63,775 nucleotides of DNA, from NCBI RefSeq assembly GCF_001717465.1, contig NZ_CP017074.1, forward strand, positions 104,824-168,598, read 5' to 3'. The notes beneath the pieces are model-generated. The model had not been told where the DNA came from and did no database searches. It was given only the letters and a program-made list of their open reading frames with translations. A program made the position numbers and the translations under genes. Below, piece by piece: positions 27,133 to 35,992 of this stretch (positions are counted from its first letter, which is position 1; the number at the start of each line of letters is the position of its first letter). The stretch is from Luteimonas sp. JM171. Lineage in GTDB: Bacteria; Pseudomonadota; Gammaproteobacteria; Xanthomonadales; Xanthomonadaceae.

Positions 27133-29766
27133 TCAGGCGGTCTCCACGGCGGCTTCGCTGCCGGCCGCCGCCAGGAAATCCTGCGCGAACCGCTGCAGCA
27201 CGCCGCCGGCGCTGTACACGTGGACGTCCTCGTCCGAGTCCAGGCGGCAGGTGACCGGCACTTCCACCCGCCCGCCGTCGCGGCGGTTGACCACCAGGGT
27301 CAGGGTGGCGCCGGGCGCCGGTTCGCCGATGACGTCGAAGGTCTCGGTGCCGTCGATGCCCACGCTCTTGCGGGTGGTGCCTTCCTGGAACTGCAGCGGC
27401 AGCACGCCCATACCGACCAGGTTGGTGCGGTGGATGCGCTCGAAGCCCTCGGCCACGATCGCCTCCACCCCGGCAAGGCGCACGCCCTTGGCGGCCCAGT
27501 CGCGGCTGGAGCCTTGGCCGTAGTCGGCGCCGGCGATGATCACCAGCGGCTGGCGCCGCTGCATGTAGGTCTCGATCGCCTCCCACATCCGGGTCACCTT
27601 GCCCTCGGGCTCGATCCGCGCCAGCGATCCCTGCCGCACCCCGCCGTTTTCATCGCGCACCATCTCGTTGAGCAGCTTGGGGTTGGCGAAGGTGGCCCGC
27701 TGCGCGGTGAGGTGGTCGCCGCGATGGGTGGCGTAGGAATTGAAGTCCTCCTCCGGCACGCCCATGCTCGCCAGGTATTCGCCGGCTGCGCTGGTGGGCA
27801 GGATGGCGTTGGACGGGGACAGGTGGTCGGTGGTGATGTTGTCGCCGAGCACCGCCAGCGGGCGCATGCCGCGCAGCGTGCGCGGCGCCGCCAGCGCCCC
27901 CTCCCAGTACGGCGGGCGGCGGATATAGGTGCTCTGCGGGCGCCAGTCGTACAGCGGGCTGACCTTGCGGCCGATGCCGGCGCGCGGCCGGAACATCGGC
28001 TCGTACACCTGGCGGAAGTGCTCGGGCTTCACGTGAGCGGCGACCATCGCGTCGATCTCCTCGTCGCTGGGCCACAGGTCCTTGAGGGTCACTTCGTTGC
28101 CATCGGCGTCCACGCCCAGAACATCCTTTTCGATGTCGAAGCGCACGGTGCCGGCGATCGCATAGGCCACCACCAGCGGCGGCGAGGCCAGGAAGGCCTG
28201 CTTGGCGTACGGATGGATGCGGCCGTCGAAGTTGCGGTTGCCGCTGAGCACGGCCACCGCGTACAGGTCGCGGTCGATCACTTCCTGCTGGATGGCCGGA
28301 TCCAGCGCACCGCTCATGCCGTTGCAGGTGGTGCAGGCGAAGCCGACGATGCCAAAGCCCAGGCCTTCCAGGTCATCCAGCAGGCCGGCGTCCTGCAGGT
28401 ACAGCTCGACCGCCCTGGAGCCCGGAGCCAGAGAGGATTTGACCCACGGCTTGCGCAGCAGCCCGCGCCTGCGGGCATTGCGCGCAAGCAGGCCGGCCGC
28501 GATCACGTTGCGCGGGTTGGAGGTATTGGTGCAGCTGGTGATGGCGGCGATGATCACCGCGCCGTCCGGCAGCTGGCCGTCTGCTTCCTGCGCGCGCGCG
28601 GCCTCCAGGTCGCCCGCGATCCCGCACTCTTCCAGCGCCGTGGTCGGCAGGCGACGATGCGGGTTGGACGGACCGGCCATGTTGCGCACCACGCTGGACA
28701 GGTCGAAGTGCAGCGTGCGCTCGTACTGCGCGTTGGCCAGGTCGCTTGCCCACAGGCCGGCGGTCCTGGCGTAGGTTTCGACCAGCCGCACCTGCTCCTC
28801 TTCACGGCCGGTCAGGCGCAGGTAGTCCAGGGTGTTGTCGTCGATGAAGAACATCGCCGCGGTCGCACCGTACTCGGGCGCCATGTTGGAGATCGTGGCC
28901 CGGTCACCCACGGTCAGCGCCGCGGCGCCCTCGCCGCGGAACTCGAGATACGCGCCCACCACCCGCTCGGCGCGCAGGAACTCGGTCAGCGCCAGCACGA
29001 TGTCGGTGGCGGTGATGCCCGGCTGCGGCTTGCCCGTCAGCTCCACGGCCACCATCTCGGGCGTGCGCATCCACGAGGCCCGGCCCAGCATCACGCTCTC
29101 GGCCTCCAGCCCGCCCACGCCGATCGCGATCACGCCCAGCGCGTCCACGTGCGGCGTGTGGCTGTCGGTGCCCACGCAGGTATCCGGGAACGCCACGCCG
29201 TCCTGCGTGTACACCACCGGCGACATCTTCTCCAGGTTGATCTGGTGCATGATCCCGTTGCCCGGCGGGATCACGTCCACGTTCTCGAACGCCTCGGCGG
29301 TCCAGTCGATGAAGTCGAAGCGGTCGGCGTTGCGGCGCTGCTCGATCTCGCGGTTGCGGTTGAACGCGGCCGGATCCGAGCCGTCATGCTCCACCGCCAG
29401 CGAGTGGTCGACGATCAGCTGCACCGGCACCACCGGGTTCACCTGGGCCGGGTCCCCGCCGGCCTCGGCGATCGCATCGCGCAGGCCCGCCAGGTCCACC
29501 AGCGCGGTCTGGCCGAGGATGTCGTGGCACACCGCCCGCGCCGGGAACCACGGGAAATCCAGGTCGCGGCGGCGGTGGATGAGCTGGCCCAGGTAATCGT
29601 TGATGCGTTCCGGATCCGCGCGGCGCACGATGTTCTCGGCGTGCACGCGGGCGGTGTACGGGAGCGCATCCCAGGCGCCCGGTTCGATGGCCTCGACGGC
29701 CTCGCGGGCGTCGTACCAGTCCAGGCCGGTGCCGGGAAGGGGTTTGCGGTACTGGGTATTCGTCAT
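27133..29766 (-). CDS. acnD: Fe/S-dependent 2-methylcitrate dehydratase AcnD
   Basis: AcnD is an aconitase-family hydratase that dehydrates 2-methylcitrate to trans-2-methylaconitate. It is 877 residues long. Cluster-binding Cys lie in AITSCTNTSNP and FACTTCNGMSG; substrate-site motifs include GTDSHTPHVDALG, GDNITTDHLSPS and GADYGQGSSRDWAAKG. The small size and the adjacent prpF distinguish it from housekeeping AcnA and AcnB. The ATG at 29766 is used; there is no strong ribosome binding site. A 110-bp spacer with a hairpin separates it from prpC. Confidence 0.96.
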   Translation of the reverse strand: MTNTQYRKPLPGTGLDWYDAREAVEAIEPGAWDALPYTARVHAENIVRRADPERINDYLGQLIHRRRDLDFPWFPARAVCHDILGQTALVDLAGLRDAIAEAGGDPAQVNPVVPVQLIVDHSLAVEHDGSDPAAFNRNREIEQRRNADRFDFIDWTAEAFENVDVIPPGNGIMHQINLEKMSPVVYTQDGVAFPDTCVGTDSHTPHVDALGVIAIGVGGLEAESVMLGRASWMRTPEMVAVELTGKPQPGITATDIVLALTEFLRAERVVGAYLEFRGEGAAALTVGDRATISNMAPEYGATAAMFFIDDNTLDYLRLTGREEEQVRLVETYARTAGLWASDLANAQYERTLHFDLSSVVRNMAGPSNPHRRLPTTALEECGIAGDLEAARAQEADGQLPDGAVIIAAITSCTNTSNPRNVIAAGLLARNARRRGLLRKPWVKSSLAPGSRAVELYLQDAGLLDDLEGLGFGIVGFACTTCNGMSGALDPAIQQEVIDRDLYAVAVLSGNRNFDGRIHPYAKQAFLASPPLVVAYAIAGTVRFDIEKDVLGVDADGNEVTLKDLWPSDEEIDAMVAAHVKPEHFRQVYEPMFRPRAGIGRKVSPLYDWRPQSTYIRRPPYWEGALAAPRTLRGMRPLAVLGDNITTDHLSPSNAILPTSAAGEYLASMGVPEEDFNSYATHRGDHLTAQRATFANPKLLNEMVRDENGGVRQGSLARIEPEGKVTRMWEAIETYMQRRQPLVIIAGADYGQGSSRDWAAKGVRLAGVEAIVAEGFERIHRTNLVGMGVLPLQFQEGTTRKSVGIDGTETFDVIGEPAPGATLTLVVNRRDGGRVEVPVTCRLDSDEDVHVYSAGGVLQRFAQDFLAAAGSEAAVETA

Positions 29767-29843
29767 GGCTTGCTGGCTGCAATGGCTGGCAGGTCCGGGG
29801 CGGCCGCGCGTGCGCGCTTCGCCCTGGACCGCGGGATGGGACG

Positions 29844-29866
29844 GCCGTCCCCGGCTCGGGGACGGC
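29844..29866 (-). other. Stem-loop between prpC and acnD
   Basis: A perfect 10-bp GC-rich stem (29844-29853 with 29857-29866) with a 3-nt loop lies 11 nt past the prpC stop. No T-run follows, so it looks more like an mRNA-stabilising or partial attenuating structure in the operon than a full terminator. Confidence 0.55.
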
Positions 29867-29876
29867 GAAGGAGACG

Positions 29877-31034
29877 TCAGTCGCGCTCGTCGATGGGCAC
29901 GAACTTGCGGTCTTCGGGCCCGGTGTAGTTCGCCGAGGGGCGGATGATCTTGCCGTCGATGCGCTGCTCGATGACGTGCGCGCTCCACCCCGCGGTGCGC
30001 GCGATCACGAACAGCGGGGTGAACATGGCGGTCGGCACGCCCATCATGTGGTAGCTCACGGCGCTGAACCAGTCGAGGTTCGGGAACATCTTCTTGATGT
30101 CCCACATCACCGATTCCAGGCGCTCGGCGATGTTGTACATCTTCATGCTGCCCTGCTCTTCTGAAAGCTCGCGCGCGACCGCCTTGATCACCTCGTTGCG
30201 CGGATCGCTGACGGTGTAGACCGGGTGGCCGAAACCGATGATGACTTCCTTGCGCGCCACCCGCTCGCGGATGTCGGCCTCGGCCTCGTCCGGGGTCCCG
30301 TAGCGCTTCTGGACCTCGAAGGCGACCTCGTTGGCCCCGCCGTGCTTGGGCCCGCGCAGCGCGCCGATGCCGCCGGCGATGCACGAATGCATGTCGCTGC
30401 CGGTGCCGGCGATCACCCGGCAGGTGAAGGTGCTGGCGTTGAACTCGTGCTCGGCATAGAGGATCAGCGAGGTGTGCATCGCCTTGACCCAGGATTCCGG
30501 TGCCGGCTCGCCGTGCAGCAGGTGCAGGAAGTGGCCGCCGATCGAGTCATCGTCGGTCTCCACGTCGATGACCCGGCCGTTGTGGCTGAAGTGATACCAG
30601 TACAGCAGCATCGAGCCCAGCGAGGCCATCAGCTTGTCGGCGATGTCGCGCGCGCCCGGGTGGTTGTGGTCGTCCTTCTCCGGCTGCACGCAGCCCAGCA
30701 CCGAGACGGCGGTGCGCATCACGTCCATCGGGTGCGCCGACGGCGGCAGCTCCTCCAGCGCGGCCTTGACCGCGGCCGGGATCCCGCGCAGGGACTTCAG
30801 CTTGGCCTTGTAGGCGCGCAGCTCGGCCTTGTTGGGCAGCTTGCCGTGCACCAGCAGGTGGGCGATCTCCTCGAACTCGCTGGTGCGGGCCAGGTCGAGG
30901 ATGTCGTAGCCGCGGTAATGCAGGTCGTTGCCGCTGCGGCCCACCGTGCACAGCGCGGTGTTGCCGGCGGCGGTGCCGGACAGGGCGACGGACTTCTTGG
31001 GCTTGAAGCCGGGGGCCTGGGGGGTCTCGGTCAT
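29877..31034 (-). CDS. prpC: 2-methylcitrate synthase PrpC
   Basis: PrpC condenses propionyl-CoA with oxaloacetate to 2-methylcitrate. It is 385 residues long, a short-type citrate synthase. The catalytic residues are the His in RGPKHGGAN, the His in GFGHPVY and the Asp in [19 protein letters not shown] is also conserved. The start at ATG 31034 (MTETPQAPG) follows GGAGAT; an open frame upstream is not family-like. It lies 56 bp after prpB. Note the divergent gene at 32073, which carries a related domain. Confidence 0.96.
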   Translation of the reverse strand: MTETPQAPGFKPKKSVALSGTAAGNTALCTVGRSGNDLHYRGYDILDLARTSEFEEIAHLLVHGKLPNKAELRAYKAKLKSLRGIPAAVKAALEELPPSAHPMDVMRTAVSVLGCVQPEKDDHNHPGARDIADKLMASLGSMLLYWYHFSHNGRVIDVETDDDSIGGHFLHLLHGEPAPESWVKAMHTSLILYAEHEFNASTFTCRVIAGTGSDMHSCIAGGIGALRGPKHGGANEVAFEVQKRYGTPDEAEADIRERVARKEVIIGFGHPVYTVSDPRNEVIKAVARELSEEQGSMKMYNIAERLESVMWDIKKMFPNLDWFSAVSYHMMGVPTAMFTPLFVIARTAGWSAHVIEQRIDGKIIRPSANYTGPEDRKFVPIDERD

Positions 31035-31090
31035 GTCGGATCTCCGGTCAATGCGTATGGCCGCGGAGCCCGGCGGGCCCGCGGCGTGGA

Positions 31091-31972
31091 TCACTTCTTC
31101 GAGAACAGCGCGTCCAGGCGCTGCTCGAACGCGTGGTAGCCGATGCGCTCGTACAGCTCCTCGCGGGTCTGCATGGAATCAACCACCGCCTTCTGGTGGC
31201 CGTCGCGGCGCACCGCGGTATACACCGCCTCGGCGGCCTTGTTGGCGGCGCGGAACGCCGACAGCGGGAACAGCTGGATCGCCACGCCGGCCGAGGCCAG
31301 TTCGTCGCGCGAGAACAGCGGGGTGGCCCCGAACTCGGTGATGTTGGCCAGCACCGGCACCTTCACCGCGTCGACGAATTTGCGGTAGGTATCCAGATCA
31401 TGGGCGGCCTCGGCGAAGATGCCGTCAGCGCCGGCTTCCACGCAGGCCAGGGCGCGCTCGATGGCGGCGTCCACGCCTTCCACCGCGATCGCGTCGGTGC
31501 GCGCGATGAGGAAGAACTCCGGATCGGTCTTCGCATCCGCCGCCGCCTTGATGCGGTCAACCATCTCGCCCTGCGACACGATCTCCTTGCCCGGGCGGTG
31601 GCCGCAGCGCTTGGCCCCCACCTGGTCCTCGATGTGGCAGGCGGCGGCGCCGGCCTTGATCAGGCTCTTGATGGTGCGCTCGATGTTGAACGCGCTGGGA
31701 CCAAAGCCGGTGTCGATGTCCACCAGCAGCGGCAGGTCGCAGACGTCGGTGATGCGCCGGGTATCAACCAGCACGTCTTCCAGGGTGTTGATGCCCAGGT
31801 CCGGCATGCCCAGCGAACCGGCGGCGACGCCGCCGCCCGACAGGTAGATGGCACGGAACCCGGCGCGCTGCGCGAGCAGGGCGTGGTTGGCGTTGATGGC
31901 GCCGATGACCTGCAGCGGCGACTCTTCGGCAAGCGCGGCGCGAAAGCGCGCGCCGGCGGAGGCAGTGTTCAT
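31091..31972 (-). CDS. prpB: Methylisocitrate lyase PrpB
   Basis: PrpB cleaves 2-methylisocitrate to pyruvate and succinate, the last step of the methylcitrate cycle. It is 293 residues long, in the isocitrate lyase/PEP mutase superfamily. The catalytic Cys lies in [22 protein letters not shown] and HIEDQ provide Mg-binding residues. The ATG at 31972 is preceded by AAGGAG at 6 nt. It is the first gene of the prp operon and faces the HTH-citrate synthase gene across 100 bp. Confidence 0.97.
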   Translation of the reverse strand: MNTASAGARFRAALAEESPLQVIGAINANHALLAQRAGFRAIYLSGGGVAAGSLGMPDLGINTLEDVLVDTRRITDVCDLPLLVDIDTGFGPSAFNIERTIKSLIKAGAAACHIEDQVGAKRCGHRPGKEIVSQGEMVDRIKAAADAKTDPEFFLIARTDAIAVEGVDAAIERALACVEAGADGIFAEAAHDLDTYRKFVDAVKVPVLANITEFGATPLFSRDELASAGVAIQLFPLSAFRAANKAAEAVYTAVRRDGHQKAVVDSMQTREELYERIGYHAFEQRLDALFSKK

Positions 31973-32036
31973 GGGAACTCCTTCAGGCAGGCGGCGGGCG
32001 CCCGCGGACGGCATCAATCTCTCACCAATCGACCTG

Positions 32037-32066
32037 TTGATCAATCTTGACCCCATCGATCAATAT
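32037..32066. promoter_or_regulatory. Paired GATCAAT operator-like repeats in the prp divergent region
   Basis: TTGATCAAT (32037-32045) and TCGATCAAT (32057-32064 region) repeat two helical turns apart in the 100-bp region between prpB and the HTH-citrate synthase gene. The first contains the 8-bp palindrome TTGATCAA. TTGATC and CAATAT (32061-32066) also have the spacing of a -35/-10 pair for the rightward gene, whose ATG follows after exactly 6 nt. This makes autoregulation and control of prpB plausible. Confidence 0.5.
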
Positions 32067-32072
32067 GTCGTC

Positions 32073-33320
32073 ATGGACGAGCCCTTCATTCCCGCCGCGC
32101 GCGCCTGCGAGCTGCTCGGCATCAGCCCGGCCACCCTGTACGCCTACGTGAGCCGCGGGCTGGTGCAGTCGCGCCCTGGCCCGGACCATCGCAGCCGGGT
32201 CTACCGCCGCAGCGACATCGACAAGCTGCTGCAGCGGAAGCGCGCGGGCCGGGGCGCGGCCCGGGGCGCGGCGCAAAGCCTCGACCGCGGGCTGCCGGTG
32301 ATGGAGACCCGTATCTCCCAGATCCGGCCGGACGGCCCTTGGTATCGCGGACAGTCCGCGGTGGCGCTCGCCCGCGAAGGTGCCACGCTGGAGGACACCG
32401 CCCGGCTGCTGTGGGACTGCGAAGGCGATGATCCGTTCGACCGCCCGCTGGCCGGCGAGTGGCCGGACACCGTGCGGGCAGTGGCCGGCGACGAGCGGCT
32501 GCCGCCGCTGGAACGCGCGATGGCCGCCATCCCGCTGCTGGCGCTGGAGGTCCGGCACTCGTTCAGTGCGTCGGCGAGCGTCAGGCGCGGGATTGCCGCC
32601 GACCTGCTGCGCCAGAACGCCGCGCTGGTGGCAGGCGTCTCGCCAGGCGATGCGCCGGTGCACCTGCTGCTCGCGCGGCACTGGAAGCCGCGAGATCCGC
32701 GCTTCGCCGACCTGGTGCGCGCGGCCCTAGTGCTGTGCGCCGAACACGAGCTCAACGTGTCGGCCTTCGCCGCACGCGTGGTGGCCTCCACCGGAGCCCA
32801 TCTGCACGCCACTGTCTGCACCGGCCTGGCGGCGCTCTCCGGGCCGCGCCACGGCGGCGCGACCGCGCGCGCCCATGCGCTGGTGGCCGAGGCGCTCGCC
32901 GCGCCCTCGCCCGCCGACCATGTCGCCGCCCGCTGGCAGCGCGGCGACGACCTGCCCGGCTTCGGCCATGCGCTGTATCCCGACGGTGATCCGCGCGCGG
33001 CGGCCCTGCTGGAGATGCTCCGGGAAGCGCGCGGCCGGAGCCCCGCCATGCGCGGCCTGGAGCAGGTCATCGCCGCCGCCGGGGAGGCCAGCGGCCAGCG
33101 CCCCAACATCGACCTGCTGCTGGCCGCGCTGTGCCACGTGCACGGGCTGCCGGCGGCGCCGGCGCTGGTGATGTTCGCGGCCGGCCGGCTTGCCGGCTGG
33201 CTGGCGCACGCGCTGGAGCAGCAGGCGTCGGGCCGGCTGATCCGCCCGCGCGCGCGCTATGTGGGCGGAGAGCCCGCCGCGGCGGGACCGGATCCGGCCG
33301 GCCCCGCCGCGGTGGACTGA
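32073..33320 (+). CDS. HTH-citrate synthase fusion protein, putative prp regulator
   Basis: This is a 415-residue protein. Residues 5-55 form a MerR/excisionase-like helix-turn-helix (ARACELLGISPATLYAYVSRG, then YRRSDIDKLLQRKR); an Arg/Gly/Ala linker follows; residues about 75-400 are a citrate synthase domain. All three catalytic residues align with those of PrpC: His in SGPRHGGA, His in GFGHALYP and Asp in RPNIDLLL; a CoA/substrate Arg is kept in LIRPRARY. The gene is divergent from prpBC-acnD-prpF, so it may sense oxaloacetate, propionyl-CoA or 2-methylcitrate and control the operon. Enzymatic activity is also possible. There is no ribosome binding site before the ATG at 32073; the mRNA is probably leaderless. 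Regulation is inferred from architecture and position only. Confidence 0.85.
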   Translation: MDEPFIPAARACELLGISPATLYAYVSRGLVQSRPGPDHRSRVYRRSDIDKLLQRKRAGRGAARGAAQSLDRGLPVMETRISQIRPDGPWYRGQSAVALAREGATLEDTARLLWDCEGDDPFDRPLAGEWPDTVRAVAGDERLPPLERAMAAIPLLALEVRHSFSASASVRRGIAADLLRQNAALVAGVSPGDAPVHLLLARHWKPRDPRFADLVRAALVLCAEHELNVSAFAARVVASTGAHLHATVCTGLAALSGPRHGGATARAHALVAEALAAPSPADHVAARWQRGDDLPGFGHALYPDGDPRAAALLEMLREARGRSPAMRGLEQVIAAAGEASGQRPNIDLLLAALCHVHGLPAAPALVMFAAGRLAGWLAHALEQQASGRLIRPRARYVGGEPAAAGPDPAGPAAVD

Positions 33321-33327
33321 GTCCGCG

Positions 33328-35850
33328 TCAGCCGCCGGCCTCGCGCGGCCCCGCGTCACGCACGTAGCGGTCGAACCACTCCAGCATTTCCGCCACGAAG
33401 TGCTCGTTGGATTCCTGCGCCGTGTACCAGTGCGGTTCGAACGGCAGCATCACCAGGCGTGTGGTGCCACCGTTGCCGCGGATGGCCTGGAACAGGCGCG
33501 GGGACTGCAGCGGCTCGGTGCCCGGGTTGGCATCGTCGGAGCCGTGAACCAGCAGCAGCGGCTCATCGACCTTGTCCGCATGGAAGAACGTGGACGCCTG
33601 CGCGTAGACCTCGGGCGCAGCCCAGAACGAACGCCGCTCGTTCTGGAAACCAAACGGCGTGAGCGTCTTGTTGTAGCCGCCGCTTGAGGCCACCCCGGCG
33701 CGGAACAGATCGGTGTGCGCCAGCAGGTTGGCCGCCATCAGCGCGCCGTGGCTGTGGCCGGTCACGCCGATCCGCTCCGGGTCCACCACCCCCAGCTCCG
33801 CCGCCTTGGCCACGGCCGCCTCCGCGTTGGCCACGAGCTGCTCCAGGTAGGTGTCGTAGGCGTTGCGCGGGTCGCCGACGATCGGGAACGCCGCCTCGTC
33901 GATGATGGCGTAGCCGGCCAGCAGCAGCATCTGGTGTTCGCGCAGGCGGGTGAAGGTGTACTCCGAGCCGCTGACCTGGCCGGCAGTTTCCGCCTCCGCG
34001 TAGTCGTACGGATAGGCATACAGCACCGCCGGCACGCGGGTGCCTTCCTGGTAGCCGGGTGGCGTGTAGAGGGTGAAGGAAAGCTCCACCCCGTCCTCGC
34101 GGGTGTAGGTGACCAGCCGCTTGGCCACGTCGCGGACCAGCGGCGCCGGGTCGGGGAAGCGCGTGAGCTGGATGGCCTCGGACGCCACGACCGCCTCGCC
34201 GTCCGCCGGCGCCGGCACGGCGCCGCGCAGTTCGCGCAGGAAGAGGTTCGGGGGATCCACCGGCGTCTGGTGCCAGGTCAGCAGCCGCGAGGAATCGCCG
34301 TTGATGAAGCCGACGAAGTATTCGTACGCATCCGGGGCGCTGCGGAACTGGCGGGTGGTCTGTCCGCTGGCCAGCTCGAACCGGTCCATGAACGGACGCG
34401 ATCCCTGCGGCGTGGCGCCGTCGCCGGAGAGGAACAGCGCGCCGTCTTCCTCATGCAGCACGTAGCTGCCATTGGGCAGGCGCTGCATGCGCGGGCTGCC
34501 CGGGTCGGCGTAGCGCTCCTGGACGGAGCGGTCCCACAGCACGCGCGGCGGCTGCGCCGGGTCATCCAGGTCATGCAGCCGCGTCGTCAGCCAGTTGCGG
34601 TTGGCGTCGTATCCGTACACCAGCGCGCGGCCGCCGTCGGCAAACCAGAGCGTGCCGGCCAGCCGCTCCGGAAGCCTGGCGATTTCGCGGGCCTCGCCGG
34701 TGAACGGAGCCGCCAGGGTCATCAGGCGATCGCGCTCGGGGACCTCGTTGTTCCAGTCGCCGCCATCAAGCGCTTCGGTCCAGATGAGCGTTGCGGGGTG
34801 GTTGGCCCGCCACCCGTGGCTGCGCGGGCCGGTGGGAACGCCCCGGACCGGCACGCGGTCGGCGACGGGCAGTTCGGCGAGCACCCGCGAATCGCCCGAT
34901 TCCAGATCCAGCACCACCACATCGTGCGCGAAACGCTGCCAGGTGGTGACGTACGAATACGGGCGCTTGAGCACCTGCAACAGCACGTGGCGCCCGTCCG
35001 GTGCGGCGTCCACCCGTCCGATGGCGGCCGCTTCGCCCACCGGTGAAACGGCTCCACTGGAGGCGTCGACCACCGCAAGCCGGGCGGTGGCGTAGTGCTG
35101 GAACAGCGCTTCATCCTCGGGGCTGGAAAGCGTGTCGCGGGCTTCATAGGTGCTGCTTTCACCGCCACCGTCGGTGGCATCGGTGATCTGCGGCCCGGGC
35201 GGGACCTGGGCGCGCTCGGGGGCCGGACCGAGGTCGGCCGGCACCAGTTTCACCAGCAGCCGTTCGCTGCCGCCCAGCCATTGGACCGTGCTGTCGAGGA
35301 TCGGGTTGAGCTGTACGCCCTCCACCCGCCGCACCTGGCCGCTCGCGGCCTCGCCGATCCACAGTTCCACGCCCTCGGCGGTGGTGTTGTCGAACACGAA
35401 GCGCTGCCCGTCCGGCGACCAGTCCGGGGAACCGGGGCAGGCGCCCTCGGGCAGCTGCACCGGCGTTTCCACACCGGTCGCCAGCTCAAGCAGGCTGAAA
35501 CCCTCGACGCAGGTGCGGATGCCATAGCCGCTGCTGCGGTCGTGGCGGCTGTGGCTGGCGGGAATGATCCGCACGCCGGCCAGCCTCAGGTGGGGTTCGG
35601 CCACGCGGCTGATCGAAGGGTTGGGCGCGCGCTGCAGCAGCAGCGCGCGTGTGCCGCTCGAATTGATCATGGGCACGGGGTTCAGCGACGCGCGCATCAC
35701 GCCCAGGATGGGTTCGGGCGGCTGTTTGTAGGTTCCGGCCGCGCCTTCCACGCTGCTGGCGCAGGCATCCGATGCCATTCCCCATCCGGCCACCAGCAGG
35801 CACGCCGCCATCGCGGCGCCTGCCACTCCAAAAGATCGTGCTTCCCGCAT
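33328..35850 (-). CDS. Exported S9-family (prolyl oligopeptidase-like) peptidase
   Basis: This 840-residue protein has a signal peptide (residues 1-32), a beta-propeller-like middle and a C-terminal alpha/beta hydrolase. The nucleophile lies in TGHSHGALMAANLLAH, the acid in HGSDDANPGTEPLQS and the His in EPHWYTAQES. The hydrolase region resembles the glutamyl-endopeptidase branch (S9D) with its SSGGYNKTLTPFGFQNE block, so cleavage after Glu is possible but unproved. GAGGAG precedes the ATG at 35850. It is convergent with the HTH-citrate synthase gene (7 bp between stops). Confidence 0.88.
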   Translation of the reverse strand: MREARSFGVAGAAMAACLLVAGWGMASDACASSVEGAAGTYKQPPEPILGVMRASLNPVPMINSSGTRALLLQRAPNPSISRVAEPHLRLAGVRIIPASHSRHDRSSGYGIRTCVEGFSLLELATGVETPVQLPEGACPGSPDWSPDGQRFVFDNTTAEGVELWIGEAASGQVRRVEGVQLNPILDSTVQWLGGSERLLVKLVPADLGPAPERAQVPPGPQITDATDGGGESSTYEARDTLSSPEDEALFQHYATARLAVVDASSGAVSPVGEAAAIGRVDAAPDGRHVLLQVLKRPYSYVTTWQRFAHDVVVLDLESGDSRVLAELPVADRVPVRGVPTGPRSHGWRANHPATLIWTEALDGGDWNNEVPERDRLMTLAAPFTGEAREIARLPERLAGTLWFADGGRALVYGYDANRNWLTTRLHDLDDPAQPPRVLWDRSVQERYADPGSPRMQRLPNGSYVLHEEDGALFLSGDGATPQGSRPFMDRFELASGQTTRQFRSAPDAYEYFVGFINGDSSRLLTWHQTPVDPPNLFLRELRGAVPAPADGEAVVASEAIQLTRFPDPAPLVRDVAKRLVTYTREDGVELSFTLYTPPGYQEGTRVPAVLYAYPYDYAEAETAGQVSGSEYTFTRLREHQMLLLAGYAIIDEAAFPIVGDPRNAYDTYLEQLVANAEAAVAKAAELGVVDPERIGVTGHSHGALMAANLLAHTDLFRAGVASSGGYNKTLTPFGFQNERRSFWAAPEVYAQASTFFHADKVDEPLLLVHGSDDANPGTEPLQSPRLFQAIRGNGGTTRLVMLPFEPHWYTAQESNEHFVAEMLEWFDRYVRDAGPREAGG

Positions 35851-35992
35851 TCCCGCTCTCCTCGTTCCGGCCTCCCGTGGGCCGCTCCCCTGCTTCTACA
35901 CGCCAGACCCGGATTCCTTCATCCCGCCGGGCTCGGCTAACCTCGCTCCCGGTGGCAGCACCCACCGCAGTTCCTTACCGAGGTTAGCCCAT

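Noticed and set aside
27091..29928. A 945-codon open frame on the plus strand opposite acnD
   Set aside because: It is an antisense shadow of acnD: His/Arg/Gly-rich, no domain, and produced by high GC at third codon positions. The same applies to the long antisense frames over 2187-4490, 46980-49445 and 58987-61305.
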